Shown here one piece after another: positions 23,961-37,185 of a stretch of DNA of 64,000 nt. The position numbers and the translations under genes are program-made. This stretch comes from Prosopocoilus inquinatus (taxonomy: Eukaryota; Arthropoda; Insecta; Coleoptera; Lucanidae): positions 1,973,001 to 2,037,000 of the forward strand of contig JAYKNF010000014.1 of NCBI GenBank assembly GCA_036172665.1. The letters run 5' to 3'. The notes under the pieces are model-generated. The model had not been told where the DNA came from. It did no database searches and saw only the letters and a list, made by a program, of their open reading frames with translations. Within the stretch, counting starts at the first letter, position 1. Each line of letters starts with the position of its first letter.

Positions 23961-23986
23961 TTTGACGCTAATCTTTCCTTACTCAC
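23961..23986. repeat. 112-bp deletion leaving a 37-bp monomer remnant (also at 30984)
   Basis: TTATTTGACG runs straight into CTAATCTTTCC, removing 112 of 149 bp. Same break in copy 2 of the 7-kb unit (30984/30985), absent from the 6,990-bp units. The downstream CTAATCTTTCCTTACTC variant is also found intact at 36787 and 43777, so the remnant's right side came from that monomer type. Confidence 0.9.
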
Positions 23987-24239
23987 CTATCATGTTATTT
24001 GGCGTTTCGATGGACTCCAGTAACTTAGATGTGAGATACGAAGTTCTCGGACGCAGCTGAAGCTAGAAATAGTTTTAAACGAAACAACACGCATTAGCGT
24101 TGTTCCTGTGATGTATCTAATCGATCCTTACTCATCTATCATGTTATTTGACATTTCGATGGACTCCAGTAACTCTGATGTGAGATACAAAGTTTTTGGA
24201 CGCAGCAGAAGCTGGAAATAGTTTTGAACGAAACAACAC

Positions 24240-25480
24240 ATATTAGCGTTGTTCCTGTGATGTATCTAATCGATCCTTACTTATCTATCATGTTATTTGA
24301 CGTTTGGATGGACTCCAGTAACCCTGACGTGAGATACGAAGTTCTCGGACGCAGCAGAAGCTGGAAATAGTTTTAAACGAAACAACACGCATTAGCGTTG
24401 TTCCTGTGATGTATCTAATCGATCCTTACTCATCTATCATGTTATTTGACATTTCGATGGACTCCAGTAACTCTGATGTGAGATACGACGTTTTCGGACG
24501 CAGCAGCAGCTGGAAATAGCTTTAAACGAAACAACACATATTAGCGTTGTTCCTGTAATGTATCTAATCGATCCTTACTGATCTATCATGTTATTTGACG
24601 TTTGGACGGACTCCAGTAACTCTGATGTGAGATACAAAGTTATCGGACGAAGCAGAAGCTGGAAATAGTTTTGAACGAAACAACACGTATTAGCGTTGTT
24701 CCTGTGATTTATCTAAACGATCCTTACTTATCTAACATGTTATTTGACGTTTGGATGGACTCCAGTAAGTCTGATGTGAGATACAAAGTTTTTGGACGCA
24801 GCAGAAGCTGGAAATAGTTTTGAACGAAACAACACCTATTAGCGTTGTTCCTGTGATGTATCTAATCGATCCTTACTTATCTATCATGTTATTTGACGTT
24901 TGGATGGACTCCAGTAACCCTGACGTGAGATAGGTAGTTCTCGGACGCAGCAGAAGCTGGAAATAGTTTTAAACGAAACAACACGCATTAGCGTTGTTCC
25001 TGTGATGTATCTAATCGATCCTTACTCATCTATCATGTTATTTGACATTTCGATGGACTCCAGTAACTCTGATGTGAGATACGACGTTTTCGGACGCAGC
25101 AGCAGCTGGAAATAGTTTTAAACGAAACAACACATATTAGCGTTGTTCCTGTAATGTATCTAATCGATCCTTACTGATCTCTCATGTTATTTGACGTTTG
25201 GACGGACTCCAGTAACTGATGTGAGATACAAAGTTATCGGACGCAGCAGAAGCTGGAAATAGTTTTGACCGAAACAACACGTATTAGCGTTGTTCCTGTG
25301 ATTTATCTAAACGATCCTTACTTATCTAACATGTTATTTGACGTTTGGATGGACTCCAGTAAGTCTGATGTGAGATACAAAGTTTTTGGACGCAGCAGAA
25401 GCTGGAAATAGTTTTGAACGAAACAACACCTATTAGCGTTGTTCCTGTGATGTATCTAATCGATCCTTACTTAGCTACTA
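24240..25480 (-). repeat. Tandem four-monomer duplication (594-bp offset)
   Basis: About 24240-24886 recurs at 24834-25480, offset 594 bp (4 x 149 minus the 2-bp deletion after 25217). Markers are GACATTTCGATGG, TTACTGATCT and CCTGTGATTTATC (GATTT at 24706 and 25300). The same pair appears in the other three 7-kb units. Confidence 0.8.
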
Positions 25481-25849
25481 TGTTATTTGACGTTTCGATG
25501 GACTCCAGTAACTCTAACGTGAGATACGAAATTTTCCGACGCAGCAGCAGCTGGAAATAGTTTTAAACGAAACAACACATATTAGCGTTGTTCCTGTGAT
25601 GTATCTAATCGATCCTTACTCATCTATCATGTTATTTGGCGTATCGATGGACTCCAGTAGCTCTGATGTGAGATACGACGTTTTCGGACGCAGCAGAAGC
25701 TGGAAATAGTCTTAAACGAAACAACACGCATTCCTGTGATGTATCTAATCGATCCTTACTCATCTATCATGTTATTTGACGTTTCGATGGACTCCAGTAA
25801 CTCTGATGTGAGATACGACGTTTTCGGACGCAGCAGAAGCTGGAAATAG

Positions 25850-26660
25850 CTTTAAACGAAACAACACGTATTAGCGTCGTTCCTGTGATGTATCTAATCG
25901 ATCCTTACTTATCTAACATGTAATTTAAAGTTTGGATGGACTCCAGTAAGTCTGATGTGAGATACAAAGTTTTTGGAAGCAGCAGGAGCTGGAAATAGTT
26001 TTAAACGAAACAACAAGTATTAGCGTTGTTCCTGTGCTGTATCTAATCAATCCTTACTTATCTATCATGTTATTTGACGTTTCGATGGACTCCAGTAACT
26101 CTGATGTGAGATACGAGGTTCTCGGACGCAGCAGAAGCTGGAAATAGCTTTAAACGAAACAACACGTATTAGCGTCGTTCCTGTGATGTATCTAATCGAT
26201 CCTTACTTATCTAACATGTAATTTAAAGTTTGGATGGACTCCAGTAAGTCTGATGTGAGATACAAAGTTTTTGGAAGCAGCAGGAGCTGGAAATAGTTTT
26301 AAACGAAACAACAAGTATTAGCGTTGTTCCTGTGCTGTATCTAATCAATCCTTACTTATCTATCATGTTATTTGACGTTTCGATGGACTCCAGTAACTCT
26401 GATGTGAGATACGACGTTTTCGGACGCAGCAGAAGCTGGAAATAGCTTTAAACGAAACAACACGTATTAGCGTCGTTCCTGTGATGTATCTAATCGATCC
26501 TTACTTATCTAACATGTAATTTAAAGTTTGGATGGACTCCAGTAAGTCTGATGTGAGATACAAAGTTTTTGGAAGCAGCAGGAGCTGGAAATAGTTTTAA
26601 ACGAAACAACAAGTATTAGCGTTGTTCCTGTGCTGTATCTAATCAATCCTTACTTATCTA
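25850..26660 (-). repeat. Dimer array: three near-identical 298-bp units
   Basis: Units start at CTTTAAACG at 25850, 26148 and 26446, exactly 298 bp apart. Each pairs a monomer with AACATGTAATTTAAAG and GGAAGCAGCAGG with a monomer with TATCTAATCAATCC. The third unit changes to another monomer type at about 26661. The array is inherited by all four 7-kb units; in the last two the second dimer has a 3-bp deletion (after 41517 and 48506). Confidence 0.88.
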
Positions 26661-27600
26661 ACATGTTATTTGACGTTTGGATGGACTCCAGTAAGTCTGA
26701 TGTGAGATACAAAGTTTTTGGACGCAGCAGAAGCTGGAAATAGTTTTGAACGAAACAACACCTATTAGCGTTGTTCCTGTGATGTATCTAATCGATCCTT
26801 ACTTAGCTACTATGTTATTTGACGTTTCGATGGACTCCAGTAACTCTAACGTGAGATACGAAATTTTCCGACGCAACAGCAGCTGGAAATAGTTTTAAAC
26901 GAAACAACACGTATTAGCGTTGTTCCTGTGATGTATATAATCGGTCCTTACTCATCTATCATGTTATTTGACGTTTGGATGGACTCCAGTAACTCTGATG
27001 AGAAATACAAAGATTTCGGACGCAGCAGAAGCTGGAAATAGTTTTGAACGAAACACCACCTATTAGCGTTGTTCCTGTGATGTATCTAAACGATCCTTAC
27101 TTATCTAACATGTTATTTGACGTTTGGATGGACTCCAGTAAGTCTGATGTGAGATACAATGTTTTGGGACGCAGCAGGAGCTGGAAATAGTTTTAAACGA
27201 AACAACACGTATTAGCGTTGTTCCTGTGCTGTATCTAATCGATCCTTACTTATCTATCATGTTATTTGACGTTTGGATGGACTCCAGTAACCCTGACGTG
27301 AGATACGAAGTTCTCGGACGCACCAGAAGCTGGAAATAGTTTTAAACGAAACAACACGCATTAGCGTTGTTCCTGTGATGTATCTAATCGATCCTTACTC
27401 ATTTATCATGTTATTCGGCGTTAGGATGGACTCCAGTAACTTAGATGTGAGATACGAAGTTTTCGGACGCAGCTGAAGCTAGAAATAGTTTTAAACGAAA
27501 CAACACGCATTAGCGTTGTTCCTGTGATGTATCTAATCGATCCTTACTTATCTATCATGTTATTTGACGTTTGGATGGACTCCAGTAACCCTGACGTGAG

Positions 27601-27786
27601 ATGCGAAGTTCTCCTACGCAGCAGAAGCTGGAAATAGTTTTAAACGAAACAACACGTATTAGCGTTGTTCCTGTGATGTATCTAATCGATCCTTACTTAG
27701 CTACTATGTTATTTGACGTTTCGATGGACTCCAGTAACTCTAATGTGAGATACGAAATTTTCAGACGCAGCAGCAGCTGGAAATAG
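27601..27786 (+). other. 61-codon repeat-derived open frame (also 34618, 35810, 42949, 49938); not a gene
   Basis: A substitution giving GAGATGCG instead of GAGATACG creates an ATG, and the frame stays open across one monomer before ending at GGAAATAG in the next. Five copies translate identically because they sit in copied higher-order units. 43396-43581 is a hybrid with a different second half. The identity reflects recent duplication, not selection on a protein. Confidence 0.85.
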
Positions 27787-28666
27787 TTTGAAACGAAACA
27801 ACACATATTAGCGTTGTTCCTGTGATATATCTAATCGATCCTTACTCATCTATCATGTTATTTGACGTTTGGATGGACTCCAGTAACTCTGATGTGAGAT
27901 ACAACGTTTTTGGACTCAGCAGAAGCTGGAAATAGTTTTGAACGAAACAACACGTATTATCGTTGTTCCTGTGATATATCTAATCGATCCTTACTTAGCT
28001 ACTATGTTATTTGACGTTTCGATGGACTCCAGTAACTCTAATGTGAGATACGAAATTTTCAGACGCAGCAGCAGCTGGAAATAGTTTGAAACGAAACAAC
28101 ACATATTAGCGTTGTTCCTGTGATGTATCTAATCGATCCTTACTCATCTATCATGTTATTTGACGTTTGGACGGACTCCAGTAACTCTGATGAGAGATAC
28201 AAAGTTCTCGGACGCAGTAGAAGCTGGAAATAGTTTTGAACGAAACAACACGTATTAGCGTTGTTTATGTGATGTATCTAAACGATCCTTACTTATCTAA
28301 CATGTTATTTGACGTTTGGATGGACTCCAGTAAGTCTGATGTGAGATACAAAGTTTTTGGACGCAGCAGGAGCTGGAAATAGTTTTAAACGAAACAACAC
28401 GTATTAGCGTTGTTCCTGTGCTGTATCTAATCGATCCTTACTTATCTATTATGTTATTTGACGTTTGGATGGACTCCAGTAACCCTGACGTGAGATACGA
28501 AGTTCTCGGACGCAGCAGAAGCTGGAAATAGTTTTGACCGAAACAACACGTATTAGCGTTGTTCCTGTGATTTATCTAAACGATCCTTACTTATCTAACA
28601 TGTTATTTGACGTTTGGATGGACTCCAGTAAGTCTGATGTGAGATACAAAGTTTTTGGACGCAGCA

Positions 28667-31600
28667 GAAGCTGGAAATAGTTTTGAACGAAACAACACGC
28701 ATTAGCGTTGTTCCTGTGCTGTATCTAATCGATCCTTACTTATCTATCATGTTATTTGACATTTCGATGGACTCCAGTAACTCTGATGTGAGATACGACG
28801 TTTTCGGACGCAGCGGCAGCTGGAAATAGTTTTAAACGAAACAACACATATTAGCGTTGTTCCTGTAATGTATCTAATCGATCCTTACTTAACTATCATG
28901 TTATTTGACGTTTGGACGGACTCCAGTAACTCTGATGTGAGATATAAAGTTATCGGACGCAGCAGAAGCTGGAAATAGTTTTGAACGAAACAACACGCAT
29001 TAGCGTTATTCCTGTGATGTATCTAATCGATCCTTACTCATCTATCATGTTATTTGGCATTACGATGGACTCCAGTAACTTAGATGTGAGATACGAAGTT
29101 CTCGGACGCAGCTGAAGCTAGAAATAGTTTTAAACGAAACAACACGCATTAGCGTTGTTCCTGTGACGTATCTAATCGATCCTTACTTATCTATCATGTT
29201 ATTTGACGTTTGGATGGACTCCAGTAACCCTGACGTGAGATACGAAGTTCTCGGACGCAGCAGAAGCTGGAAATAGTTTTAAACGAAACAACACGTATTA
29301 GCGTTGTTCCTGTGATGTATTTAATCGATCCTTACTCATCTATCATGTTATTTGACGTTTGGATGGACTCCAGTAACTCTGATGTGAGATACAAAGTTTT
29401 TGGACGCAGCAGAAGCTGGAAATAGTTTTGAACGAAACAACACGTATTAGCGTTGTTCCTGTGATGTATCTAATCGATCCTTACTTAGCTACTATGTTAT
29501 TTGACGTTTCGATATACTCCAGTAACTCTAATGTGAGATACGAAATTTTCGGACGCAGCAGCAGCTGGAAATAGTTTGAAACGAAACAACACATATTAGC
29601 GTTGTTCCTGTGATGTATCTAATCGATCCTTACTCATCTATCATGTTATTTGACGTTTGGGCGGACTCCTGTAACTCTGATGAGAGATACAAAGTTCTCG
29701 GACGCAGTAGAAGCTGGAAATAGTTTTGAACGAAACAACACGTATTAGCGTTGTTCCTGTGATGTATCTAAACGATCCTTACTTATCTAACATGTTATTT
29801 GACGTTTGGATGGACTCCAGTAAGTCTGATGTGAGATTCAAAGTTTTTGGACGCAGCAGGAGCTGGAAATAATTTTAAACGAAACAACACGTATTAGCGT
29901 TGTTCCTATGATGTATCTAATCGATCCTTACTCATATATCATGTTATTTGGCTTTTCGATGGACTCCAGTAGCTCTGATGTGAGATACGACGTTTTCGGA
30001 CGCAGCTGAAGCTGGAAATAGTTTTAAATGAAACAACACGTATTAGCGTTGTTCCTGTGATATATCTAATCGATCCTTGCTCATCTATCATGTTATTTGG
30101 CGTTTCGATGGACTCCAGTAGCTCTGATGTGAGATACGACGTTTTCTGAGGCAGCAGAAGCTGGAAATAGTTTTAAACGAAACAACACGCATTAGCGTTG
30201 TTCCTGTGATGTATCTAATCGATCCTTACTCTACTATCATGTTATTTGACGTTTCGATGGACTCCAGTAACTCTAATGTGAGAAACGAAATTTTCGGACG
30301 CAGCAGCAGCTGGAAATAGTTTTAAACGAAACCACACGCATTAGCGTTGTTCCAATCGATCCTTACTCATCTATCATGTTATTTGACGTTTCGATGGACT
30401 CCAGTAACTCTGATGTGAGATACGACGTTTTCGGACGCAGCAGAAGCTGGAAATAGTTTTAAACGAAACAACACGTATTAGCGTCGTTCCTGTGATGTAT
30501 CTAATCGATCCTTACTTATCTAACATGTAATTTAAAGTTTGGATGGACTCCAGTAAGTCTGATGTGAGATACAAAGTTTTTGGAAGCAGCAGGAGCTGGA
30601 AATAGTTTTAAACGAAACAACACGTATTAGCGTTGTTCCTGTGCTATATCTAATCAATCCTTACTTATCTATCATGTTATTTGACGTTTCGATGGACTCC
30701 AGTAACTCTGATGTGAGATACGAGGTTCTCGGACGCAGCAGAAGCTGGAAATAGTTTTGAACGAAACACCACCTATTGGCGTTGTTCCTGTGATGTATTT
30801 AAACGATCCTTACTTATCTAACATGTTATGTGACGTTTGGATGGACTCCAGTAACTCTGATGTGAGATACAAAGTTTTGGGACGCAGCAGGAGCTGGAAA
30901 TAGTTTTATACGAAACAACACGTATTAGCGTTGTTCCTGTGCTGTATCTAATCGATCCTTACTTATCTATCATGTTATTTGACGCTAATCTTTCCTTACT
31001 CACCTATCATGTTATTTGGCGTTTCGATGGACTCCAGTAACTTAGATGTGAGATACGAAGTTCTCGGACGCAGCTGAAGCTAGAAATAGTTTTAAACGAA
31101 ACAACACGCATTAGCGTTGTTCCTGTGATGTATCTAATCGATCCTTACTCATCTATCATGTTATTTGACATTTCGATGGACTCCAGTAACTCTGATGTGA
31201 GATACAAAGTTTTTGGACGCAGCAGAAGCTGGAAATAGTTTTGAACGAAACAACACATATTAGCGTTGTTCCTGTGATGTATCTAATCGATCCTTACTTA
31301 TCTATCATGTTATTTGACGTTTGGATGGACTCCAGTAACCCTGACGTGAGATACGAAGTTCTCGGACGCAGCAGAAGCTGGAAATAGTTTTAAACGAAAC
31401 AACACGCATTAGCGTTGTTCCTGTGATGTATCTAATCGATCCTTACTCATCTATCATGTTATTTGACATTTCGATGGACTCCAGTAACTCTGATGTGAGA
31501 TACGACGTTTTCGGACGCAGCAGCAGCTGGAAATAGCTTTAAACGAAACAACACATATTAGCGTTGTTCCTGTAATGTATCTAATCGATCCTTACTGATC

Positions 31601-34600
31601 TATCATGTTATTTGACGTTTGGACGGACTCCAGTAACTCTGATGTGAGATACAAAGTTATCGGACGAAGCAGAAGCTGGAAATAGTTTTGAACGAAACAA
31701 CACGTATTAGCGTTGTTCCTGTGATTTATCTAAACGATCCTTACTTATCTAACATGTTATTTGACGTTTGGATGGACTCCAGTAAGTCTGATGTGAGATA
31801 CAAAGTTTTTGGACGCAGCAGAAGCTGGAAATAGTTTTGAACGAAACAACACCTATTAGCGTTGTTCCTGTGATGTATCTAATCGATCCTTACTTATCTA
31901 TCATGTTATTTGACGTTTGGATGGACTCCAGTAACCCTGACGTGAGATAGGTAGTTCTCGGACGCAGCAGAAGCTGGAAATAGTTTTAAACGAAACAACA
32001 CGCATTAGCGTTGTTCCTGTGATGTATCTAATCGATCCTTACTCATCTATCATGTTATTTGACATTTCGATGGACTCCAGTAACTCTGATGTGAGATACG
32101 ACGTTTTCGGACGCAGCAGCAGCTGGAAATAGTTTTAAACGAAACAACACATATTAGCGTTGTTCCTGTAATGTATCTAATCGATCCTTACTGATCTCTC
32201 ATGTTATTTGACGTTTGGACGGACTCCAGTAACTGATGTGAGATACAAAGTTATCGGACGCAGCAGAAGCTGGAAATAGTTTTGACCGAAACAACACGTA
32301 TTAGCGTTGTTCCTGTGATTTATCTAAACGATCCTTACTTATCTAACATGTTATTTGACGTTTGGATGGACTCCAGTAAGTCTGATGTGAGATACAAAGT
32401 TTTTGGACGCAGCAGAAGCTGGAAATAGTTTTGAACGAAACAACACCTATTAGCGTTGTTCCTGTGATGTATCTAATCGATCCTTACTTAGCTACTATGT
32501 TATTTGACGTTTCGATGGACTCCAGTAACTCTAACGTGAGATACGAAATTTTCCGACGCAGCAGCAGCTGGAAATAGTTTTAAACGAAACAACACATATT
32601 AGCGTTGTTCCTGTGATGTATCTAATCGATCCTTACTCATCTATCATGTTATTTGGCGTATCGATGGACTCCAGTAGCTCTGATGTGAGATACGACGTTT
32701 TCGGACGCAGCAGAAGCTGGAAATAGTCTTAAACGAAACAACACGCATTCCTGTGATGTATCTAATCGATCCTTACTCATCTATCATGTTATTTGACGTT
32801 TCGATGGACTCCAGTAACTCTGATGTGAGATACGACGTTTTCGGACGCAGCAGAAGCTGGAAATAGCTTTAAACGAAACAACACGTATTAGCGTCGTTCC
32901 TGTGATGTATCTAATCGATCCTTACTTATCTAACATGTAATTTAAAGTTTGGATGGACTCCAGTAAGTCTGATGTGAGATACAAAGTTTTTGGAAGCAGC
33001 AGGAGCTGGAAATAGTTTTAAACGAAACAACAAGTATTAGCGTTGTTCCTGTGCTGTATCTAATCAATCCTTACTTATCTATCATGTTATTTGACGTTTC
33101 GATGGACTCCAGTAACTCTGATGTGAGATACGAGGTTCTCGGACGCAGCAGAAGCTGGAAATAGCTTTAAACGAAACAACACGTATTAGCGTCGTTCCTG
33201 TGATGTATCTAATCGATCCTTACTTATCTAACATGTAATTTAAAGTTTGGATGGACTCCAGTAAGTCTGATGTGAGATACAAAGTTTTTGGAAGCAGCAG
33301 GAGCTGGAAATAGTTTTAAACGAAACAACAAGTATTAGCGTTGTTCCTGTGCTGTATCTAATCAATCCTTACTTATCTATCATGTTATTTGACGTTTCGA
33401 TGGACTCCAGTAACTCTGATGTGAGATACGACGTTTTCGGACGCAGCAGAAGCTGGAAATAGCTTTAAACGAAACAACACGTATTAGCGTCGTTCCTGTG
33501 ATGTATCTAATCGATCCTTACTTATCTAACATGTAATTTAAAGTTTGGATGGACTCCAGTAAGTCTGATGTGAGATACAAAGTTTTTGGAAGCAGCAGGA
33601 GCTGGAAATAGTTTTAAACGAAACAACAAGTATTAGCGTTGTTCCTGTGCTGTATCTAATCAATCCTTACTTATCTAACATGTTATTTGACGTTTGGATG
33701 GACTCCAGTAAGTCTGATGTGAGATACAAAGTTTTTGGACGCAGCAGAAGCTGGAAATAGTTTTGAACGAAACAACACCTATTAGCGTTGTTCCTGTGAT
33801 GTATCTAATCGATCCTTACTTAGCTACTATGTTATTTGACGTTTCGATGGACTCCAGTAACTCTAACGTGAGATACGAAATTTTCCGACGCAACAGCAGC
33901 TGGAAATAGTTTTAAACGAAACAACACGTATTAGCGTTGTTCCTGTGATGTATATAATCGGTCCTTACTCATCTATCATGTTATTTGACGTTTGGATGGA
34001 CTCCAGTAACTCTGATGAGAAATACAAAGATTTCGGACGCAGCAGAAGCTGGAAATAGTTTTGAACGAAACACCACCTATTAGCGTTGTTCCTGTGATGT
34101 ATCTAAACGATCCTTACTTATCTAACATGTTATTTGACGTTTGGATGGACTCCAGTAAGTCTGATGTGAGATACAATGTTTTGGGACGCAGCAGGAGCTG
34201 GAAATAGTTTTAAACGAAACAACACGTATTAGCGTTGTTCCTGTGCTGTATCTAATCGATCCTTACTTATCTATCATGTTATTTGACGTTTGGATGGACT
34301 CCAGTAACCCTGACGTGAGATACGAAGTTCTCGGACGCACCAGAAGCTGGAAATAGTTTTAAACGAAACAACACGCATTAGCGTTGTTCCTGTGATGTAT
34401 CTAATCGATCCTTACTCATTTATCATGTTATTCGGCGTTAGGATGGACTCCAGTAACTTAGATGTGAGATACGAAGTTTTCGGACGCAGCTGAAGCTAGA
34501 AATAGTTTTAAACGAAACAACACGCATTAGCGTTGTTCCTGTGATGTATCTAATCGATCCTTACTTATCTATCATGTTATTTGACGTTTGGATGGACTCC

Positions 34601-35368
34601 AGTAACCCTGACGTGAGATGCGAAGTTCTCCTACGCAGCAGAAGCTGGAAATAGTTTTAAACGAAACAACACGTATTAGCGTTGTTCCTGTGATGTATCT
34701 AATCGATCCTTACTTAGCTACTATGTTATTTGACGTTTCGATGGACTCCAGTAACTCTAATGTGAGATACGAAATTTTCAGACGCAGCAGCAGCTGGAAA
34801 TAGTTTGAAACGAAACAACACATATTAGCGTTGTTCCTGTGATGTATCTAATCGATCCTTACTCATCTATCATGTTATTTGACGTTTGGATGGACTCCAG
34901 TAACTCTGATGTGAGATACAACGTTTTTGGACTCAGCAGAAGCTGGAAATAGTTTTGAACGAAACAACACGTATTATCGTTGTTCCTGTGATATATCTAA
35001 TCGATCCTTACTTAGCTACTATGTTATTTGACGTTTCGATGGACTCCAGTAACTCTAATGTGAGATACGAAATTTTCAGACGCAGCAGCAGCTGGAAATA
35101 GTTTGAAACGAAACAACACATATTAGCGTTGTTCCTGTGATGTATCTAATCGATCCTTACTCATCTATCATGTTATTTGACGTTTGGACGGACTCCAGTA
35201 ACTCTGATGAGAGATACAAAGTTCTCGGACGCAGTAGAAGCTGGAAATAGTTTTGAACGAAACAACACGTATTAGCGTTGTTTATGTGATGTATCTAAAC
35301 GATCCTTACTTATCTAACATGTTATTTGACGTTTGGATGGACTCCAGTAAGTCTGATGTGAGATACAA
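28667..35368 (-). repeat. Higher-order repeat unit copy 2 (7,017-bp period)
   Basis: Second copy of 21650-28351 with all four private deletions (after 30353, 30984, 32234 and about 32747). The match ends at 35369 (T, versus A at 28352). Its tail, from 34510, was then duplicated by 8 monomers to 35702-36560. Confidence 0.92.
34510..35368 (-). repeat. Segment duplicated 8 monomers away (35702-36560)
   Basis: 859 bp recurring at +1,192 bp. Shared rare variants: GATGCGAAGTTCTCCTACG, GGACTCAGCAG (34929 and 36121), CGTTGTTTATGTG. Between the copies, 35369-35701 is a short join of other core monomers, ending with GTTTGAAACG where the source has TTTTAAACG. Confidence 0.87.
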
Positions 35369-35701
35369 TGTTTTGGGACGCAGCAGGAGCTGGAAATAGT
35401 TTTAAACGAAACAACACGTATTAGCGTTGTTCCTGTGCTGTATCTAATCGATCCTTACTTATCTATCATGTTATTTGACGTTTGGACGGACTCCAGTAAC
35501 TCTGATGAGAGATACAAAGTTCTCGGACGCAGTAGAAGCTGGAAATAGTTTTAAACGAAACAACACGTATTAGCGTTGTTCCTGTGATGTATCTAATCGA
35601 TCCTTACTTAGCTACTATGTTATTTGACGTTTCGATGGACTCCAGTAACTCTAATGTGAGATACGAAATTTTCAGACGCAGCAGCAGCTGGAAATAGTTT
35701 G

Positions 35702-36560
35702 AAACGAAACAACACGCATTAGCGTTGTTCCTGTGATGTATCTAATCGATCCTTACTTATCTATCATGTTATTTGACGTTTGGATGGACTCCAGTAACCC
35801 TGACGTGAGATGCGAAGTTCTCCTACGCAGCAGAAGCTGGAAATAGTTTTAAACGAAACAACACGTATTAGCGTTGTTCCTGTGATGTATCTAATCGATC
35901 CTTACTTAGCTACTATGTTATTTGACGTTTCGATGGACTCCAGTAACTCTAATGTGAGATACGAAATTTTCAGACGCAGCAGCAGCTGGAAATAGTTTGA
36001 AACGAAACAACACATATTAGCGTTGTTCCTGTGATGTATCTAATCGATCCTTACTCATCTATCATGTTATTTGACGTTTGGATGGACTCCAGTAACTCTG
36101 ATGTGAGATACAACGTTTTTGGACTCAGCAGAAGCTGGAAATAGTTTTGAACGAAACAACACGTATTATCGTTGTTCCTGTGATATATCTAATCGATCCT
36201 TACTTAGCTACTATGTTATTTGACGTTTCGATGGACTCCAGTAACTCTAATGTGAGATACGAAATTTTCAGACGCAGCAGCAGCTGGAAATAGTTTGAAA
36301 CGAAACAACACATATTAGCGTTGTTCCTGTGATGTATCTAATCGATCCTTACTCATCTATCATGTTATTTGACGTTTGGACGGACTCCAGTAACTCTGAT
36401 GAGAGATACAAAGTTCTCGGACGCAGTAGAAGCTGGAAATAGTTTTGAACGAAACAACACGTATTAGCGTTGTTTATGTGATGTATCTAAACGATCCTTA
36501 CTTATCTAACATGTTATTTGACGTTTGGATGGACTCCAGTAAGTCTGATGTGAGATACAA
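35702..36560 (-). repeat. Second copy of the 8-monomer-offset segment
   Basis: Partner of 34510-35368; diverges at 36561. It leads into the first 6,990-bp unit and so is the bridge between the two families of large units. Confidence 0.85.
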
Positions 36561-37036
36561 AGTTTTTGGACGCAGCAGGAGCTGGAAATAGTTTTAAACG
36601 AAACAACACGTATTAGCGTTGTTCCTGTGCTGTATCTAATCGATCCTTACTTATCTATTATGTTATTTGACGTTTGGATGGACTCCAGTAACCCTGACGT
36701 GAGATACGAAGTTCTCGGACGCAGCAGAAGCTGGAAATAGTTTTAAACGAAACAACACGCATTAGCGTTGTTCCTGTGATGTATCTAATCTTTCCTTACT
36801 CATCTATCATGTTATTTGGCGTTTCGATGGACTCCAGTAACTTAGATGTGAGATACGAAGTTCTCGGACACAGCTGAAGCTAGAAATAGTTTTAAACGAA
36901 ACAACACGCATTAGCGTTGTTCCTGTGATGTATCTAATCGATCCTTACTTATCTATCATGTTATTTGACGTTTAGATGGACTCCAGTAACCCTGACGTGA
37001 GATACGAAGTTCTCGGACGCAGCAGAAGCTGGAAAT

Positions 37037-37185
37037 AGTTTTAAACGAAACAACACGTATTAGCGTTGTTCCTGTAATGTATCTAATCGATCCTTACTTA
37101 GCTACTATGTTATTTGACGTTTCGATGGACTCCAGTAACTCTAATGTGAGATACGAAATTTTCAGACGCAGCAGCAGCTGGAAAT
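37037..37185 (-). repeat. Representative core monomer, inverted, 149 bp
   Basis: A complete monomer of the inverted core, bounded on the + strand by two GGAAAT ends. It is the subtype with CTTAGCTACTATGTTATT on the + strand (the arm equivalent reads AACATAGTAGCTAAG), an AATTTTCAGACGC stretch, and the run CAGCAGCAGCTGG where most monomers have CAGCAGAAGCTGG. This subtype recurs throughout the 7-kb higher-order repeats and is one of at least four recognisable monomer haplotypes in the window. Confidence 0.85.

Larger units (their letters stand above)
21650..28351 (-). repeat. Higher-order repeat unit copy 1 (7,017-bp period)
   Basis: Near-identical to 28667-35368 at +7,017 bp for 6,702 bp. The period is 48 monomers less 135 bp: deletions of 12 bp (after 23336), 112 bp (after 23967), 2 bp (after 25217) and 9 bp (about 25730), all repeated in copy 2. 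One difference noticed: 27827 A versus 34844 G. 28352-28666 completes the period with about two further monomers. It contains nested dimer and tetramer duplications. Confidence 0.92.
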
